Shown: positions 10,265 to 19,969 of the stretch, piece after piece | Layout of the letters: every line of letters starts with the position of its first letter | Numbering within the stretch: position 1 is the stretch's first letter | Assembly: GCA_012656075.1 (NCBI GenBank) | Contig: JAAKBF010000054.1 | Coordinates: 372,001 to 436,000 of the forward strand | Length of the DNA stretch: 64,000 nt | Reading direction: 5' to 3' | Source of the DNA: Phytophthora hibernalis | Taxonomy: Eukaryota > Oomycota > Peronosporomycetes > Peronosporales > Peronosporaceae | Notes under the pieces: generated by a model | The model's input: only the letters and a program-made list of their open reading frames with translations | The model's database searches: none | What the model was told of the DNA's origin: nothing | Made by a program: the position numbers and the translations under genes

Positions 10265-11568
10265 TTACACGTCCGTGGTGATCTTGGAGCTCTTGGAGCT
10301 CTTGACCGCAGGCTCCTCCTGCTGCAGGTGGTCGTCCTCGTCCGAAGCAGACTCGCTGTCATCCAACTCGTTGTAAAGAGCGGTCTTGGAGGCCTTGCCG
10401 CCCTTCACAAGGGTGACGTCCTCTTCGGCGCTGTCGTCGCCAATGATGCCTTCCGAACCGTCCTCGTACAGACTGCCCAAAGTGCTGGAAGCAGCACCCG
10501 TCTTGGTAGACTTCGTGGACTTGGTAGACTTGGTAGACTTGGACGACTTGGTGGCGGGGTCTCCTTCACCAGGGTAGCGTCATCGCTGCCAGAGTCCGAG
10601 TCGCTGTCAAGCAGCCACGACAGGTCATCGCTGCCGGAGTCCGAGTCCTCAACAATGGCAGACTTCTTCCCGCCCTTGACAAGAACCTCGTCGGAACCGC
10701 TGTCCGAGTCGCTCTCCTCAAGCCACGACAAGTCGTCGCTGCCGGAGTCAGAGTCCTCAACAATGGCAGACTTCTTTCCGCCCTTGACAAGAACCTCGTC
10801 GGAACCGCTGTCCGAGTCGCTCTCCTCAAGCCACGACAAGTCATCGCTGCCAGAGTCAGAGTCCTCGACAATGGTCTTGGAGGCCTTGCCACCCTTGACC
10901 AGGGTTGGGTCCTCGCTGCCAGACTCGGAGTCGCTGTCAAGCAGCCACGACAGGTCATCGCTGCCGGAGTCCGAGTCCTCAATAACTTTGCCCGTCTTGG
11001 TGGCTTTGCCGCTCTTGACAAAGATAGCGTCGTCGCTGCCTGACTCGGAGTCGCTGTCATCGAGGAACGATAGGTCGTCGCTGCCCGAGTCACTGTCGTC
11101 TCCGAAGGCGGCCATAATGTCCGCCAGGTCAACCTGGTCGCTACCGCTGCCGATCAGGGACATAATGTTAACCTTCACGTGACTGCCGTCCGTGCTGTCG
11201 CTGCCGAACAGGTCGGACAGGTCAATCTCAAGGTCATCCTCGTCAATGCTGCCGCTCCCGTAGAAGTCGCTCAGGTCCACAAACGAACCGCTAGCAGCAC
11301 CCTTGCACTCCGTCATGCGCAGAAAGCACTCGTTCGGGTACTCAACGCCGTCAGAGTCCTTAACGGGCTTGTAAGTGTCCGGGCAGTCCTCCGGGCACTC
11401 GTCGCTGCCACTGGCGTCCAGCGAGTCCGATGCGTCGTCAGACGTCGAGAACTGGAACTGGTCGTCGCTAGCCGACTCTGAGTCCGTCGAACGAAGGTAG
11501 TTCGGGTTGCCGGCGTGGGCAGCGGTGACGGCAATAGCCGCAAGAACTAGTCCAGCAGCAAACTTCAT
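10265..11568 (-). CDS. secreted Kazal-like protein with acidic Ser/Asp repeats
   Basis: ATG at 11568 begins a clear signal peptide (residues 1-19, cut after AAHA). One atypical Kazal-like domain follows at residues 58-88 with only four cysteines; the Cys usually found after P-V and the last Cys are absent. P1, by position, is Asp. The remainder is strongly acidic: four to five units built on DSDSGSDDLSWL..SDSDSGSDE separated by short basic spacers (VKGGKKSA). Such Ser/Asp runs are typical casein-kinase-type phosphorylation targets. The final part reads in another frame after a one-base shift near 10565; there it shows Lys/Ser/Thr-rich sequence and a GSLYEDGSEGIIGDD motif shared with the gene at 15350. 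The product is probably apoplastic or cell-surface. The inhibitor role is inferred from the family. Confidence 0.8.
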
Positions 11569-11615
11569 TTTTATTTATTTGATTCGGGAGACGTTGCCTG
11601 TGTGTTGCGCTTCGC

Positions 11616-11631
11616 GAATTGGAGAATGAGC
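11616..11631 (-). promoter_or_regulatory. oomycete Inr/FPR core promoter of the Kazal gene at 11568
   Basis: On the minus strand this reads GCTCATTCTCCAATTC, one mismatch from the oomycete initiator plus flanking element GCTCATTYYNCAWTTT. It lies about 50-60 bp upstream of the ATG, the usual distance. Confidence 0.65.
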
Positions 11632-12739
11632 AGCCCTCACTATGGTTTGCCTACGCCCGACACCATCCAGGTTTCTATCTCACGGCATTCAATCCGGAGC
11701 AGGTCCCATCCGAAGAATAGCCCGAACCATAGTTCGCAGCATATTACTATCGTTTACGCACTTCTACGATGTCCCCATCCGCGGTCTGTTTGCGACGAAC
11801 CTTATGCCGCGTGTGTCAAAGGCGGACAGATCCCGGACAGATCCTCCAGCGAGCTCGACGACGTCGGATCTGTAGGAAGGAGCCAGTGCTTTCAAAGCTG
11901 CAATCCAACTTGGATTCCAAGTTATTCCCAAGTCGAATGGGTATTTTCGTCAACGTAAACTCTGTACGATTGTACATGTATTATTAATAATACTGTTTAC
12001 TTTATCCTACAGTTTTTTAAAATTCTCACCGGTAGACTCTCGACCGGGACTTCTGAAGACATGCTTCGGAAACTGGGGTTCGCGGATTTGCTACATGTCG
12101 CGAAGGAGATTGATTACTTGGAAAGTTGACGAAATGAGAGTTGTAAGAAAGTCAAACGCCTACGTGTACCGGTACATGTACACCACAGCTCATGTAGTAC
12201 ATGTTGTACAGGTACCGGTATGTACCGGCATCGGACAGCAAACACAATAGACAAACCGCGTCGTACGGTAATGATCTCATGTCCAGGAATACTCTCTCAA
12301 CAGGAAACGGTACTGGACTCAACAAATTCAATCTACAAACTCAGGTACTGGTACAGTGTAAATATCCCCCAAGTTTCTGAATACATGTTGGATGAGAATG
12401 CATCAAACACAAAGATGCTTACCGGTTCGAAATTTGTTCCAGTCGCGATTAAAGTACACCGTTAAAAATAAGTTTTGTATAAAATACCTTGTGCATCTTT
12501 TGAGCCCGCCCTTGTTTGCATTTTTGAAAATATTTCACTCGCCAAGAAGCAAGAAAAAAATTAGGCTCATTTTTTTAATTCGTATACGAAGTATCGCTTC
12601 TTAGCTCTGAAAATAAATTTCAGAGAATACGTTGTTTTTCGGTTTGAAGCGAAATATTTAGGATATATAAATTAAGGTCTGGCCAGTTCTTGCACGGATG
12701 ATACAACCCCGGTTGCAAACGGCTGGGTGTATTTGCAAA
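11632..12739. other. gene-free AT-rich spacer
   Basis: No supportable gene was found in about 1.1 kb. It contains clustered palindromes of the TACCGGTA and ACATGT type (12167-12240). Short open frames here have no signal, domain or coding bias. It separates a Kazal gene from a pogo-type transposon. Confidence 0.5.
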
Positions 12740-12741
12740 TA

Positions 12742-14667
12742 CCGAATAACCTTAGTTATCGCACAAACCTGATCTGCAGTGCAGAGACCAATTTTGCTAT
12801 GCCCCGGCTATCGAAACATGCCGACTTGAGTCTGCAAGAACCCAGAAGAATCGAGTTAATATGCAAACAAGTGCGAAGCAAAATTTATTCATCTGTTAAG
12901 GCCATGGAGCGAAAAATCTCGTCGAGGTCCTCTTCGAGTCCGAACTCAGCCTGGGAATAATCGATCATATTCGAGTGGAGCATGGCCTCGTAAATCGCTT
13001 CGTCCGCCTGCACCAATGCCACGCTTTCTTCCGGTAAGACCCTTGGGTCATTGCGCTTGACTATGCCACAGTACACGAAGCCTGCACGAATAGTTGACGG
13101 CAGCACATCATTCCAGGCGGAGTCGATCCACCCGCACAGCGAAGCTCGGCTCGGTGGCTGCAACTTGAAAGGCTGTCCTAGCACTCGCCTGCCAATTGAG
13201 CACGCAGGTCTTCAATCCATGCATTGCGAAGTCTCTTTTTGACCGGGCCATTCCACGTGGCGTCCGCGGGCTGGGAAACGGAGGTCGTGTTCGGCGGGAT
13301 CTTCATTAAGGTCACCTTAATGGCCTTCGCATACTCAACGACTTCGTCAGTTCAATGGCCTGAGAAGTCGTCGAGTAGCAGCAGTACGGGTTTATCAGGA
13401 TCGGAGCGGTTGCCAAAATGAAAACACAGAAATTCCACAGTCAATTTCCCGTTCCACCAGCCTACACAGCAACCGTATCACAACAAATTAGTTATCAGCA
13501 GTATCAATTTCCATTTTGTCCACTTGACTTACCTTTTCCGTTTCCGTAGACTTGCATGCTGCCTTTACTTTGAACTTTGGAAATGGACTTCCAAATTTGA
13601 ATCCCAAAGCCGTGACGGAGACGATTGTTTTGCTCTTGACGCTCAGTGTCTTTAGAAGGTCGCACCTTGAAGATGACGAACGGAGGAAGCTTCGAACCGT
13701 CTGAATTACCCAGCAACATCACTGTAGCCCGTTCTTTTGATTTCCAGCACATTTCTCCCATACCGTCTTACTACCTCTCTTGGCAAGAGTGTGCTTTGGG
13801 ATATATTCAAAGTTGACAGCTAAATTCAAAGATGCACACATGCACTGTTAGTGATAATAAACCAACAGCAGCGAGATTTTCCACGTACCGGTTTGATCTG
13901 CATTGTAAACCGTTGTAACACCGAGCGACTTGGCCTTCTCTTGAACTTCCTTGGCGAAATTCTTGACAATTTCAGCAAGTTCAGGTGGGCGAATTTACCC
14001 CTGCCGAGTCTTCGCCCGCAAAGCCAAGCAGTGTCGCGCCTTAAACAGACGCTGCCAGCACCAAGACGCCTTGAACTGGTTGATTCCGGCAGCCTCTGCT
14101 TCAGCCAACGCCTGAAGCCGCAGCATCATTGGGGTGACTGGGACACCCTCGTCACGCAGATCATTAACCCAACGCACAAGGGTTTGCTCCAGGTGCGGAG
14201 GCAACACGGTGGCTACACCACGTGGTCGCGCTTTTTCTTGCTGCCTCGGCCAGGTGCCGCACAGTCAGCCACGATCTTGTCAAGCTTGCGGCGCCAGGAG
14301 AGAATAAGCGTTCGGCGGCTGTTGTACTTGGCCGCAGGCAGCACAGGGTAGAAGGTTGAAATAGTTAGCGCAATGTCATCGTACTTGTCCAAATACTGCA
14401 GCACTTTCAGCTTATGCCGAGCTGTGTAGGCTGTGACTTTGCACTTCTTGAATAGACGCCCATGACCACCAGGAAGGCGTGGTCTTCCTTTCGGCGATCT
14501 GCGTGGCTTTGGCGGCATCGTTGGTGGTTGAGAAGTGAGGGAAACAGTGGGAAAGTACATGTATGTGATAAGAAAGGGTGCACAGCTTGGATTCCCGCGC
14601 CTGCCTTGATTGGCTTAGAGGGGCTGTATGGCATAACAAACAGCTCGCCATAACTAAGGTTATTCGG
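12742..14667 (-). mobile_element. pogo/Tigger-type DNA transposon with intact terminal repeats
   Basis: An 18-bp perfect terminal inverted repeat (CCGAATAACCTTAGTTAT at 12742-12759 and its complement at 14650-14667) bounds 1,926 bp. Each end is flanked by TA (12740-12741 and 14668-14669), the expected Tc1/mariner/pogo target-site duplication. The interior holds a minus-strand transposase remnant with CENP-B-type HTH and DDE_1-like sequence. The ends look young but the transposase is broken, so this copy is non-autonomous. Confidence 0.85.
12885..14518 (-). pseudogene. pogo-like transposase, inactivated
   Basis: The start is taken at ATG 14518 (PPKPRRSPKGRPRLPGG). Recognisable parts in order are a basic N-terminal HTH region, a CENP-B-type DNA-binding segment (LPPHLEQTLVRWVNDLRDEG, about 14207-14000), the first catalytic Asp in VYNADQT (about 13900), the second in LLLDDFSGH (about 13370), and a third Asp in SQPADATWNGP (about 13265). 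Two likely introns are visible, the clearer at 13820-13888. The frame has a TAA at 13995-13997 and a TGA just after the FSGH motif, besides several one-base shifts. The stop codons cannot be explained by base under-calling, so I call it a pseudogene. Confidence 0.8.
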
Positions 14668-14855
14668 TAAGTTACTTTAGTATAGTACTATTACCGGTAT
14701 GTAAGTAGTAGAACTATGGTAGTTTTGATAATTGACAATGTTTTTGCCATACTACGTACTGTACTACCGGTACGTAGTAGTAGTATTTTTTATTGCTTGT
14801 GAACAGGTGTTCATGTTCCCTTCGGCAGGAACAAATATAATTAAGGAACTGACTA

Positions 14856-15200
14856 GTGGTACAAAACAACACATCCCCGTGATAAAGGGGTTGAAAGCGA
14901 CTCGCTCGGCAGGCCGAAACAACGCCTGCGGTTTAAAGATCCGTGTGCGCAGCACGCGGGCTTAAACCCAGAACCAAGCAGGGTCACACCTAGCTCGGCT
15001 TAGGTTGTGTCACCGCTCTCAGGGTTTTCAAGGGTGAGGCTCGGGTGTAGTTTTCCTGTCGGCATCTCCGACTTTCATGATTTGAAGTAAGATGACATCC
15101 GTCCTCCATGCGACTTCAAAGTTTATACGATGTAGAAAAAGACTCTAAATCATACATAACCTCCACAAATATAAGTTTCATTAGACTCGTTTTGTACCAC
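14856..15200. mobile_element. MITE-like element with inverted ends
   Basis: GTGGTACAAAAC at the left end matches GTTTTGTACCAC in inverted orientation at the right end. Both are flanked by C-TA and TA-G, so a TA target duplication fits. The interior, about 320 bp, has no coding sequence. It is a short non-autonomous DNA transposon candidate; its autonomous partner is not in the window. Confidence 0.5.
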
Positions 15201-15349
15201 TAGCACGAGCCTATAATAAAAAGCTTGGTGAGAGCAGACAGGTGATTCAGATGAATATCGCCAATACTGGTACCGGTATTAAAAACAAAGAACGAATATA
15301 TACGTATGTGCCTACGACCCACCGCCGCAGCAACGGCTAACACTGATAT

Positions 15350-17401
15350 CTACAAAAGAGACTTACTTAAGCCGTGATCTTCGTGGTCTTCGACCTGCTC
15401 CTCCTCAACCGGAACCGGCGTTCCCTTCACAAGCGTGGGGTCAGCCGAACCAGACTCACTCTCGCCGCCAAGGACACCAGTCGAGCCTTCCTCGAACAGA
15501 CTGCCAATTCCGCTGGTGGAGGCAGAACTCGTCTTGGTAGACTTTTCAGACTTCGTCGACTTCGTGGTCTTCGTAGCCTCTTCAACCGGGGTCTCGGTAA
15601 TCTCAATTGGAGCCATCGTCTCCAACACAAGGGTGGGGTCGGTGCTTCCACTCGCATCACCAATTGTACCGTTTGAACCGTCTTCGAACAGACTGCCGAT
15701 GCTGCTGCTCGAACCCGAACCAGTCTTGGTTGATTTCTCCGACTTGGTCGACAAAGGCGCTTCCGTCTCCTTCGTGCCCGTCACAACGATGGGGTCGGCG
15801 CTGCCGCTCTCATCACCAATAGTACCGCTTGAACCATCCTCGAACAGACTGCCGATGCTGCTGCTCGAACCCGAACCGGTCTTGGCTGATTTCTCCGACT
15901 TGGTCGATTTCTCGGACTTGGTGGACAAAGGCGCCTCCGTCTCTTTCGTGCCCGTCACAACGATGGGTCGGCGCTGCCGCTCATCACCAATAGTACCGCT
16001 GGAGCCATCCTCAAACAGACTGCCAATGCTGCTGCTCGAACCCGAACCGGTCTTGGTTGATTTCTCCGACTTGGTCGATTTCTCGGACTTGGTGGACAAA
16101 GGCGCCTCCGTCTCTTTCGTGCCCGTCACAACGATGGGGTCGGCGCTGCCGCTCTCATCACCAATAGTACCGCTGGAGCCATCCTCAAACAGACTGCCAA
16201 TGCTGCTGCTCGAACCCGAACCGGTCTTGGTTGATTTCTCCGACTTGGTCGACTTCTCGGACTTGGTGGACAAAGGCGCCTCCGTCTCTTTCGTGCCCGT
16301 CACAACGATGGGGTCGGCGCTGCCGCTCTCATCACCAATAGTACCGCTTGAACCATCCTCGAACAGACTGCCGATGCTGCTGCTCGAACCCGAACCGGTC
16401 TTGGTTGACTTCTCCGACTTGGTCGATTTCTCGGACTTTGAGGACAAAGGTGCTTCCGTCTCTTTCGTGCCCGTCAGAACGATGGGGTCGGCGCTGCCGC
16501 TCTCATCACCAATAGTACCGCTTGAACCATCCTCGAACAGACTGCCAATGCTGCTGCTCGAACCGGTCTTGGTTGACTTCTCCGACTTGGTCGATTTCTC
16601 GGACTTTGAGGACAAAGGTGCTTCCGTCTCTTTCGTGCCCGTCACAACGATGGGGTCGGCGCTGCCGCTCTCATCACCAATAGTACCGCTTGAACCATCC
16701 TCGAACAGACTGCCAATGCTGCTGCTCGAACCCGAACCGGTCTTGGTTGATTTCTCCGACTTGGTCGACTTCTCGGACTTGGTGGACAAAGGCGCCTCCG
16801 TCTCCTTCGTGCCCGTCACAACGATGGGGTCTGACTTTTCTGAGCCTTCGTCGAGGAGAGTTGAGAAGTCAATCGTTTTCTTCTTTTCGCCAGTATCTTC
16901 ACCCTTACACTTGGCGATACGCATGAAGCACTCGTTGGAGTACTCTTTGCCGTTCTCATCGACCACAGGCGAGTAGTCCATTGTGCATGCGTCGGGGCAA
17001 GATGCAGCAGCACTGCCAGCAACAGAAGTTTCACCCGACGAAGCTGTGGAGCTCACAGGGCTACCAGAGCCTTCAATCGAGGCCCACTTCCAGTCCAACG
17101 AACCGGAGCCGCTAGGGTAAACTGCAGGACCGGGGCCCAAGTTTAGTTTGCTGCCGTCCATAGGAACGGTAATGCCGATCGACGTCAGAAGCTTAGGGTC
17201 AGCAGTTGCACCCTCGTCGCCAATGACACCACTAGAACCATCGCTAAACAGGCTACCAATTCCGCTGCTGGAGGCAGCACCGGTCTTGGTCGACTTTGTA
17301 GTTTTCGTCGCTTCCTCCTTGGTCGAGAGCGTGGCAGGGTCGCCAGCACGAACTGAGGCAACAGCAATAGCTGCGAGCACGAGGCCGACAGAGATTTTCA
17401 T
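15350..17401 (-). CDS. secreted Kazal-like protein with long 58-aa tandem repeats
   Basis: ATG at 17401 opens a signal peptide (residues 1-19) almost identical in style to the paralogue at 11568. Residues 23-65 carry a TKTTKSTKT stretch and a GSLFSDGSSGVIGDE motif. One four-cysteine Kazal-like domain lies at residues 135-165, with P1 by position Met. The C-terminal two thirds is seven near-identical 58-residue units plus a diverged eighth. Each unit has a Lys/Ser/Thr part (STKSEKSTK) and an acidic part (GSLFEDGSSGTIGDE). One unit reads ERQRRP where the others read ESGSADP, caused by a local, self-correcting frame change. The last dozen codons may also be out of frame, because another frame ends in a Lys/Thr-rich tail like the paralogues. 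The product is extracellular; the repeat function is unknown. Confidence 0.8.
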   Translation of the reverse strand: MKISVGLVLAAIAVASVRAGDPATLSTKEEATKTTKSTKTGAASSSGIGSLFSDGSSGVIGDEGATADPKLLTSIGITVPMDGSKLNLGPGPAVYPSGSGSLDWKWASIEGSGSPVSSTASSGETSVAGSAAASCPDACTMDYSPVVDENGKEYSNECFMRIAKCKGEDTGEKKKTIDFSTLLDEGSEKSDPIVVTGTKETEAPLSTKSEKSTKSEKSTKTGSGSSSSIGSLFEDGSSGTIGDESGSADPIVVTGTKETEAPLSSKSEKSTKSEKSTKTGSSSSIGSLFEDGSSGTIGDESGSADPIVLTGTKETEAPLSSKSEKSTKSEKSTKTGSGSSSSIGSLFEDGSSGTIGDESGSADPIVVTGTKETEAPLSTKSEKSTKSEKSTKTGSGSSSSIGSLFEDGSSGTIGDESGSADPIVVTGTKETEAPLSTKSEKSTKSEKSTKTGSGSSSSIGSLFEDGSSGTIGDERQRRPIVVTGTKETEAPLSTKSEKSTKSEKSAKTGSGSSSSIGSLFEDGSSGTIGDESGSADPIVVTGTKETEAPLSTKSEKSTKTGSGSSSSIGSLFEDGSNGTIGDASGSTDPTLVLETMAPIEITETPVEEATKTTKSTKSEKSTKTSSASTSGIGSLFEEGSTGVLGGESESGSADPTLVKGTPVPVEEEQVEDHEDHGLSKSLL
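15769..16830 (-). repeat. 174-bp coding tandem repeat
   Basis: Near-identical units recur every 174 bp (for example anchors at 16133 and 16307). Units differ by a few substitutions, by presence or absence of a 6-bp Gly-Ser step, and by a 3-base net loss near 15965. The array encodes the 58-residue units of the secreted Kazal-like protein. High identity implies recent expansion or gene conversion. Confidence 0.85.
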
Positions 17402-17452
17402 TTATCTACTGTAGACTTGGGACCTCAAGTAAGGTGAGGTGCTTTGCGTTGA

Positions 17453-17469
17453 GCAAATTGCAGAGTGCC
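17453..17469 (-). promoter_or_regulatory. Inr/FPR-like core promoter of the Kazal gene at 17401
   Basis: The minus strand reads GGCACTCTGCAATTTGC, one mismatch from CATTYYNCAWTTT, 50-70 bp upstream of the ATG. It resembles the elements at the other four Kazal genes. Confidence 0.55.
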
Positions 17470-17858
17470 AACTCCATCCCTAACTGTACTACCGGTAACT
17501 TCCACGAGCATACAGAGTTGCAGTGTCTTTCCGACGTCGCGACGCAACACCATCATCACCGTCATGGGGAATCGTGCATCTTCCACTCCCCATCTGGAGA
17601 AAAATTGCCCCACACCGACTCTGGTACATTTGTGCCCGACACCATCCGATACCGTATTCCGATCTTCCCCGTTCGAACAGAGATCCTACAGTATTTTGAG
17701 ATGCATAATTAGAGAGCACGAATGAAAATTATCCCTAAAACCAAAACAACGAAAAATTACCCGTAAAACCTATGCAACTTCATACCGGTACTTCAAGAAC
17801 ATATACATGTAGTTTCTACGCTAGAATAATATCTTCTGAGACGTGGAGCTAGCTATCT
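17470..17858. other. spacer between Kazal and ADP-ribosylglycohydrolase genes
   Basis: No gene is supported. Two TACCGGTA palindromes occur at 17490 and 17783. Confidence 0.4.
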
Positions 17859-18851
17859 ATGGACGTCAGGGAGCGAGCGTACGGCGCGTTCCTTGGCCTA
17901 TTGTGTGGAGACGCAGCAGGCGCGACACTTGAGTTCTCGCCCGGTGTCATCACGGAATCCGATGTTTCTCGAGCCATGGTGGAGGGTCTTTAGATTGGGT
18001 AAAGGGCAGATAACCGACGACTCGGAGTTGGCGTTGTCTCTAGCTCGCGGGTTGTTAAATCACCACCCAAACGAGGGATTTCCATTGGAGTCTGTGGCAC
18101 AGCAGTACGCGGCTTGGTGTGACTCGAAGCCTTTCGACATTGAGAACACTTGTGCTACAGCTTTCGGAGTCACCTCCGATACTGACGGGAACTATGCAGG
18201 AACCATGACCCAGACTGCTACTGCAGCCTGTTTGGCTAGTGAAGCCAATGGGTCGCTCATGCGCATCGCACCACTCGCAATTTGGAGTGTGGGGCAGTCG
18301 GAGAGCATCATCACAGCTCTTGCTAAGACGGAAGCGACGTTATCGCACCCGAGCCAAGTGTGTCAGGACTGCAATGCGGTGTATTGCCTCATGCTGGAGC
18401 ATTTGCTACGCTGTCCGGGGAATTTTCAAGGAGCGGTGGACCGTGGAGAACGGTTCGTAAACTCTTTCGTGGACTCGAGTGTGCGATCGTGGTTTTTGGA
18501 GGAGTCTCTGGATGTTGCCGACCTCGTTTGTACGCGGAATGTGGGCCATGTGCGTTGGGCGTTCGTGTTGGCCACGCATTTTTTACGTGAGAATGAGAGC
18601 TATGAGCGAGCGATTCACCAGACTTTGCTGAAGGGTGGCGACACGGACACGAATGCTGCTATTGTCGGGGACTGATTGGCGCGCTGCATGGCGTGGAGGC
18701 GATTCCTTCTGGCATGCGTGAGGCTGTGCTGACATTTGACGCTACGGACCCTGCGGCAACGCACCGCTCACGTCCGGAAACGTATCGTGGAGCACATGTC
18801 ACGAAACTTGTGGAGCAACTTTTAGGGGGCTACTGCGAATTGAAGTCTTGA
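17859..18851 (+). CDS. ADP-ribosylglycohydrolase (DraG/ARH family)
   Basis: This enzyme family removes ADP-ribose from proteins or small molecules using two Mg2+ ions. ATG at 17859 gives MDVRERAYGAFLGLLCGDAAGA, the classic family start with the GDxxGA motif. The metal-binding TDD motif appears in GQITDDSELALSLA (about 18010-18050), and the C-terminal D-x-D ligand in GGDTDTNAAI (about 18640). Total length is about 330 residues, normal for the family. Two frame changes, near 17990 (two bases short in a G run) and 18668 (GGGG, one short), split the reading; the sequence on both sides is well conserved, so the gene is probably intact. It lies alone among Kazal genes. Confidence 0.85.
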
Positions 18852-19450
18852 ATTGAGTTGAATGCTGGTGGGGTAAGTCGACGTTTTCTGTGATCCTGAG
18901 CGGCGTTTGTGGTTTGCTTGATTTTCGAAAGCGTCACGCTGCAAGCGATTATATTTGCTGGATGTATCCAGATGAAATCACGTTATCTCATGGTGTGCAA
19001 TTGAGGTGGGGTGATCTAAGATGCTCAAGACACCATTGTGTCAAAATAGCCAAGTAGACCTGGGGACCTTATACATGTACATATACGTTCAATATTCGCG
19101 TTTCGGCCATAAACTATCGTCATTTGCTTTTGCTGGTTCAGATTGACCCGACGTGCTCAGGTTACCTTTGCGAGGAGAACTCGAAGTCTTTTTCAAATGG
19201 GTCTGACCCGGTAGAGCTGTTGCAACTACTGTAGTAATTTGCATACGATCATTTTCGTCTGCTTTGTATCTGATGGGTTGATCAAAACGTTCTGAGGTGT
19301 CAACCCAACCTTCGAACATCTCCATTACCTTTCTTCATTACTTCTACATGTAGGTACTTTTAGTACCTTTCAACGGATCCATACTACCGGTCTTGCTTTC
19401 GCAATCGTTCGAGCTTGATTTCTGAAGAACGATCATGTCACTCACTTTTA
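18852..19450. other. gene-free spacer with one weak minus-strand frame
   Basis: A minus-strand frame of 78 codons (19089-19325, starting MEMFEGWVDTSERF) has no domain I recognise and no promoter element. The rest shows ACATGT-type palindromes only. Confidence 0.35.
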
Positions 19451-19637
19451 CACCGTTCACTCTAATTAGTCGTGCTTCGAATATAGTCATGCTTCTCCCG
19501 AGCTGAAGCCAATCATGATCTTACTTTTAATCAATTTTTAATATTGTTATCACAAGATCAAATCAAAAGTTTGGATTTCTTCATCAAAAATCGTACACCA
19601 TTATTAGTCAGGGTCAGACTAATTAGAGTGAACGGTG
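19451..19637. mobile_element. 187-bp MITE with 21-bp inverted ends
   Basis: CACCGTTCACTCTAATTAGTC at the left end is repeated in perfect inverted form at the right (19617-19637), and both are flanked by TA. Size, ends and target duplication fit a Tc1/mariner-derived MITE. The ends are unlike those of the pogo element at 12742, so it belongs to another family. Confidence 0.75.
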
Positions 19638-19969
19638 TACTGCTCTTCGTCTTACACTAAGACAGCCTATCCGGATATACTGAAACTATCAACAGTGCTC
19701 GTTGCCATGACGAAGCTGTACATGTAGTACTAGTATGTTGGAAGTACAGCTGTACTCTGGAACAGGGGTGTTTTGGTAGAAACTAAGATAGCCAACTTCA
19801 CACACGAAAATCTCAGTGAATCCAAAGTGAAGGAGCAGTATCTCTAGGTTGATACTACCAGTACCGGTAGTATTGCTCAGTGTTCATGGCATTTATCATA
19901 TCGTGGACTGTGTTTACAGCATCACTTGCGTTCTTTTAATGAAGAGCAGCAAATTCGAAACGTGACACT
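19638..19969. other. gene-free spacer
   Basis: Nothing recognisable was found apart from a TACCGGTA at 19862 and ACATGT-like palindromes. Confidence 0.35.

Noticed and set aside
15769..16830. CRISPR array
   Set aside because: The periodic repeat is 174 bp, coding and contiguous without unique spacers, in a eukaryotic genome.
15435..16976. 513-codon open frame antisense to the repeat-rich Kazal gene
   Set aside because: It exists only because the Ser/Lys/Thr repeat has no stops on the other strand; it has no signal peptide or promoter, and the sense strand has both.
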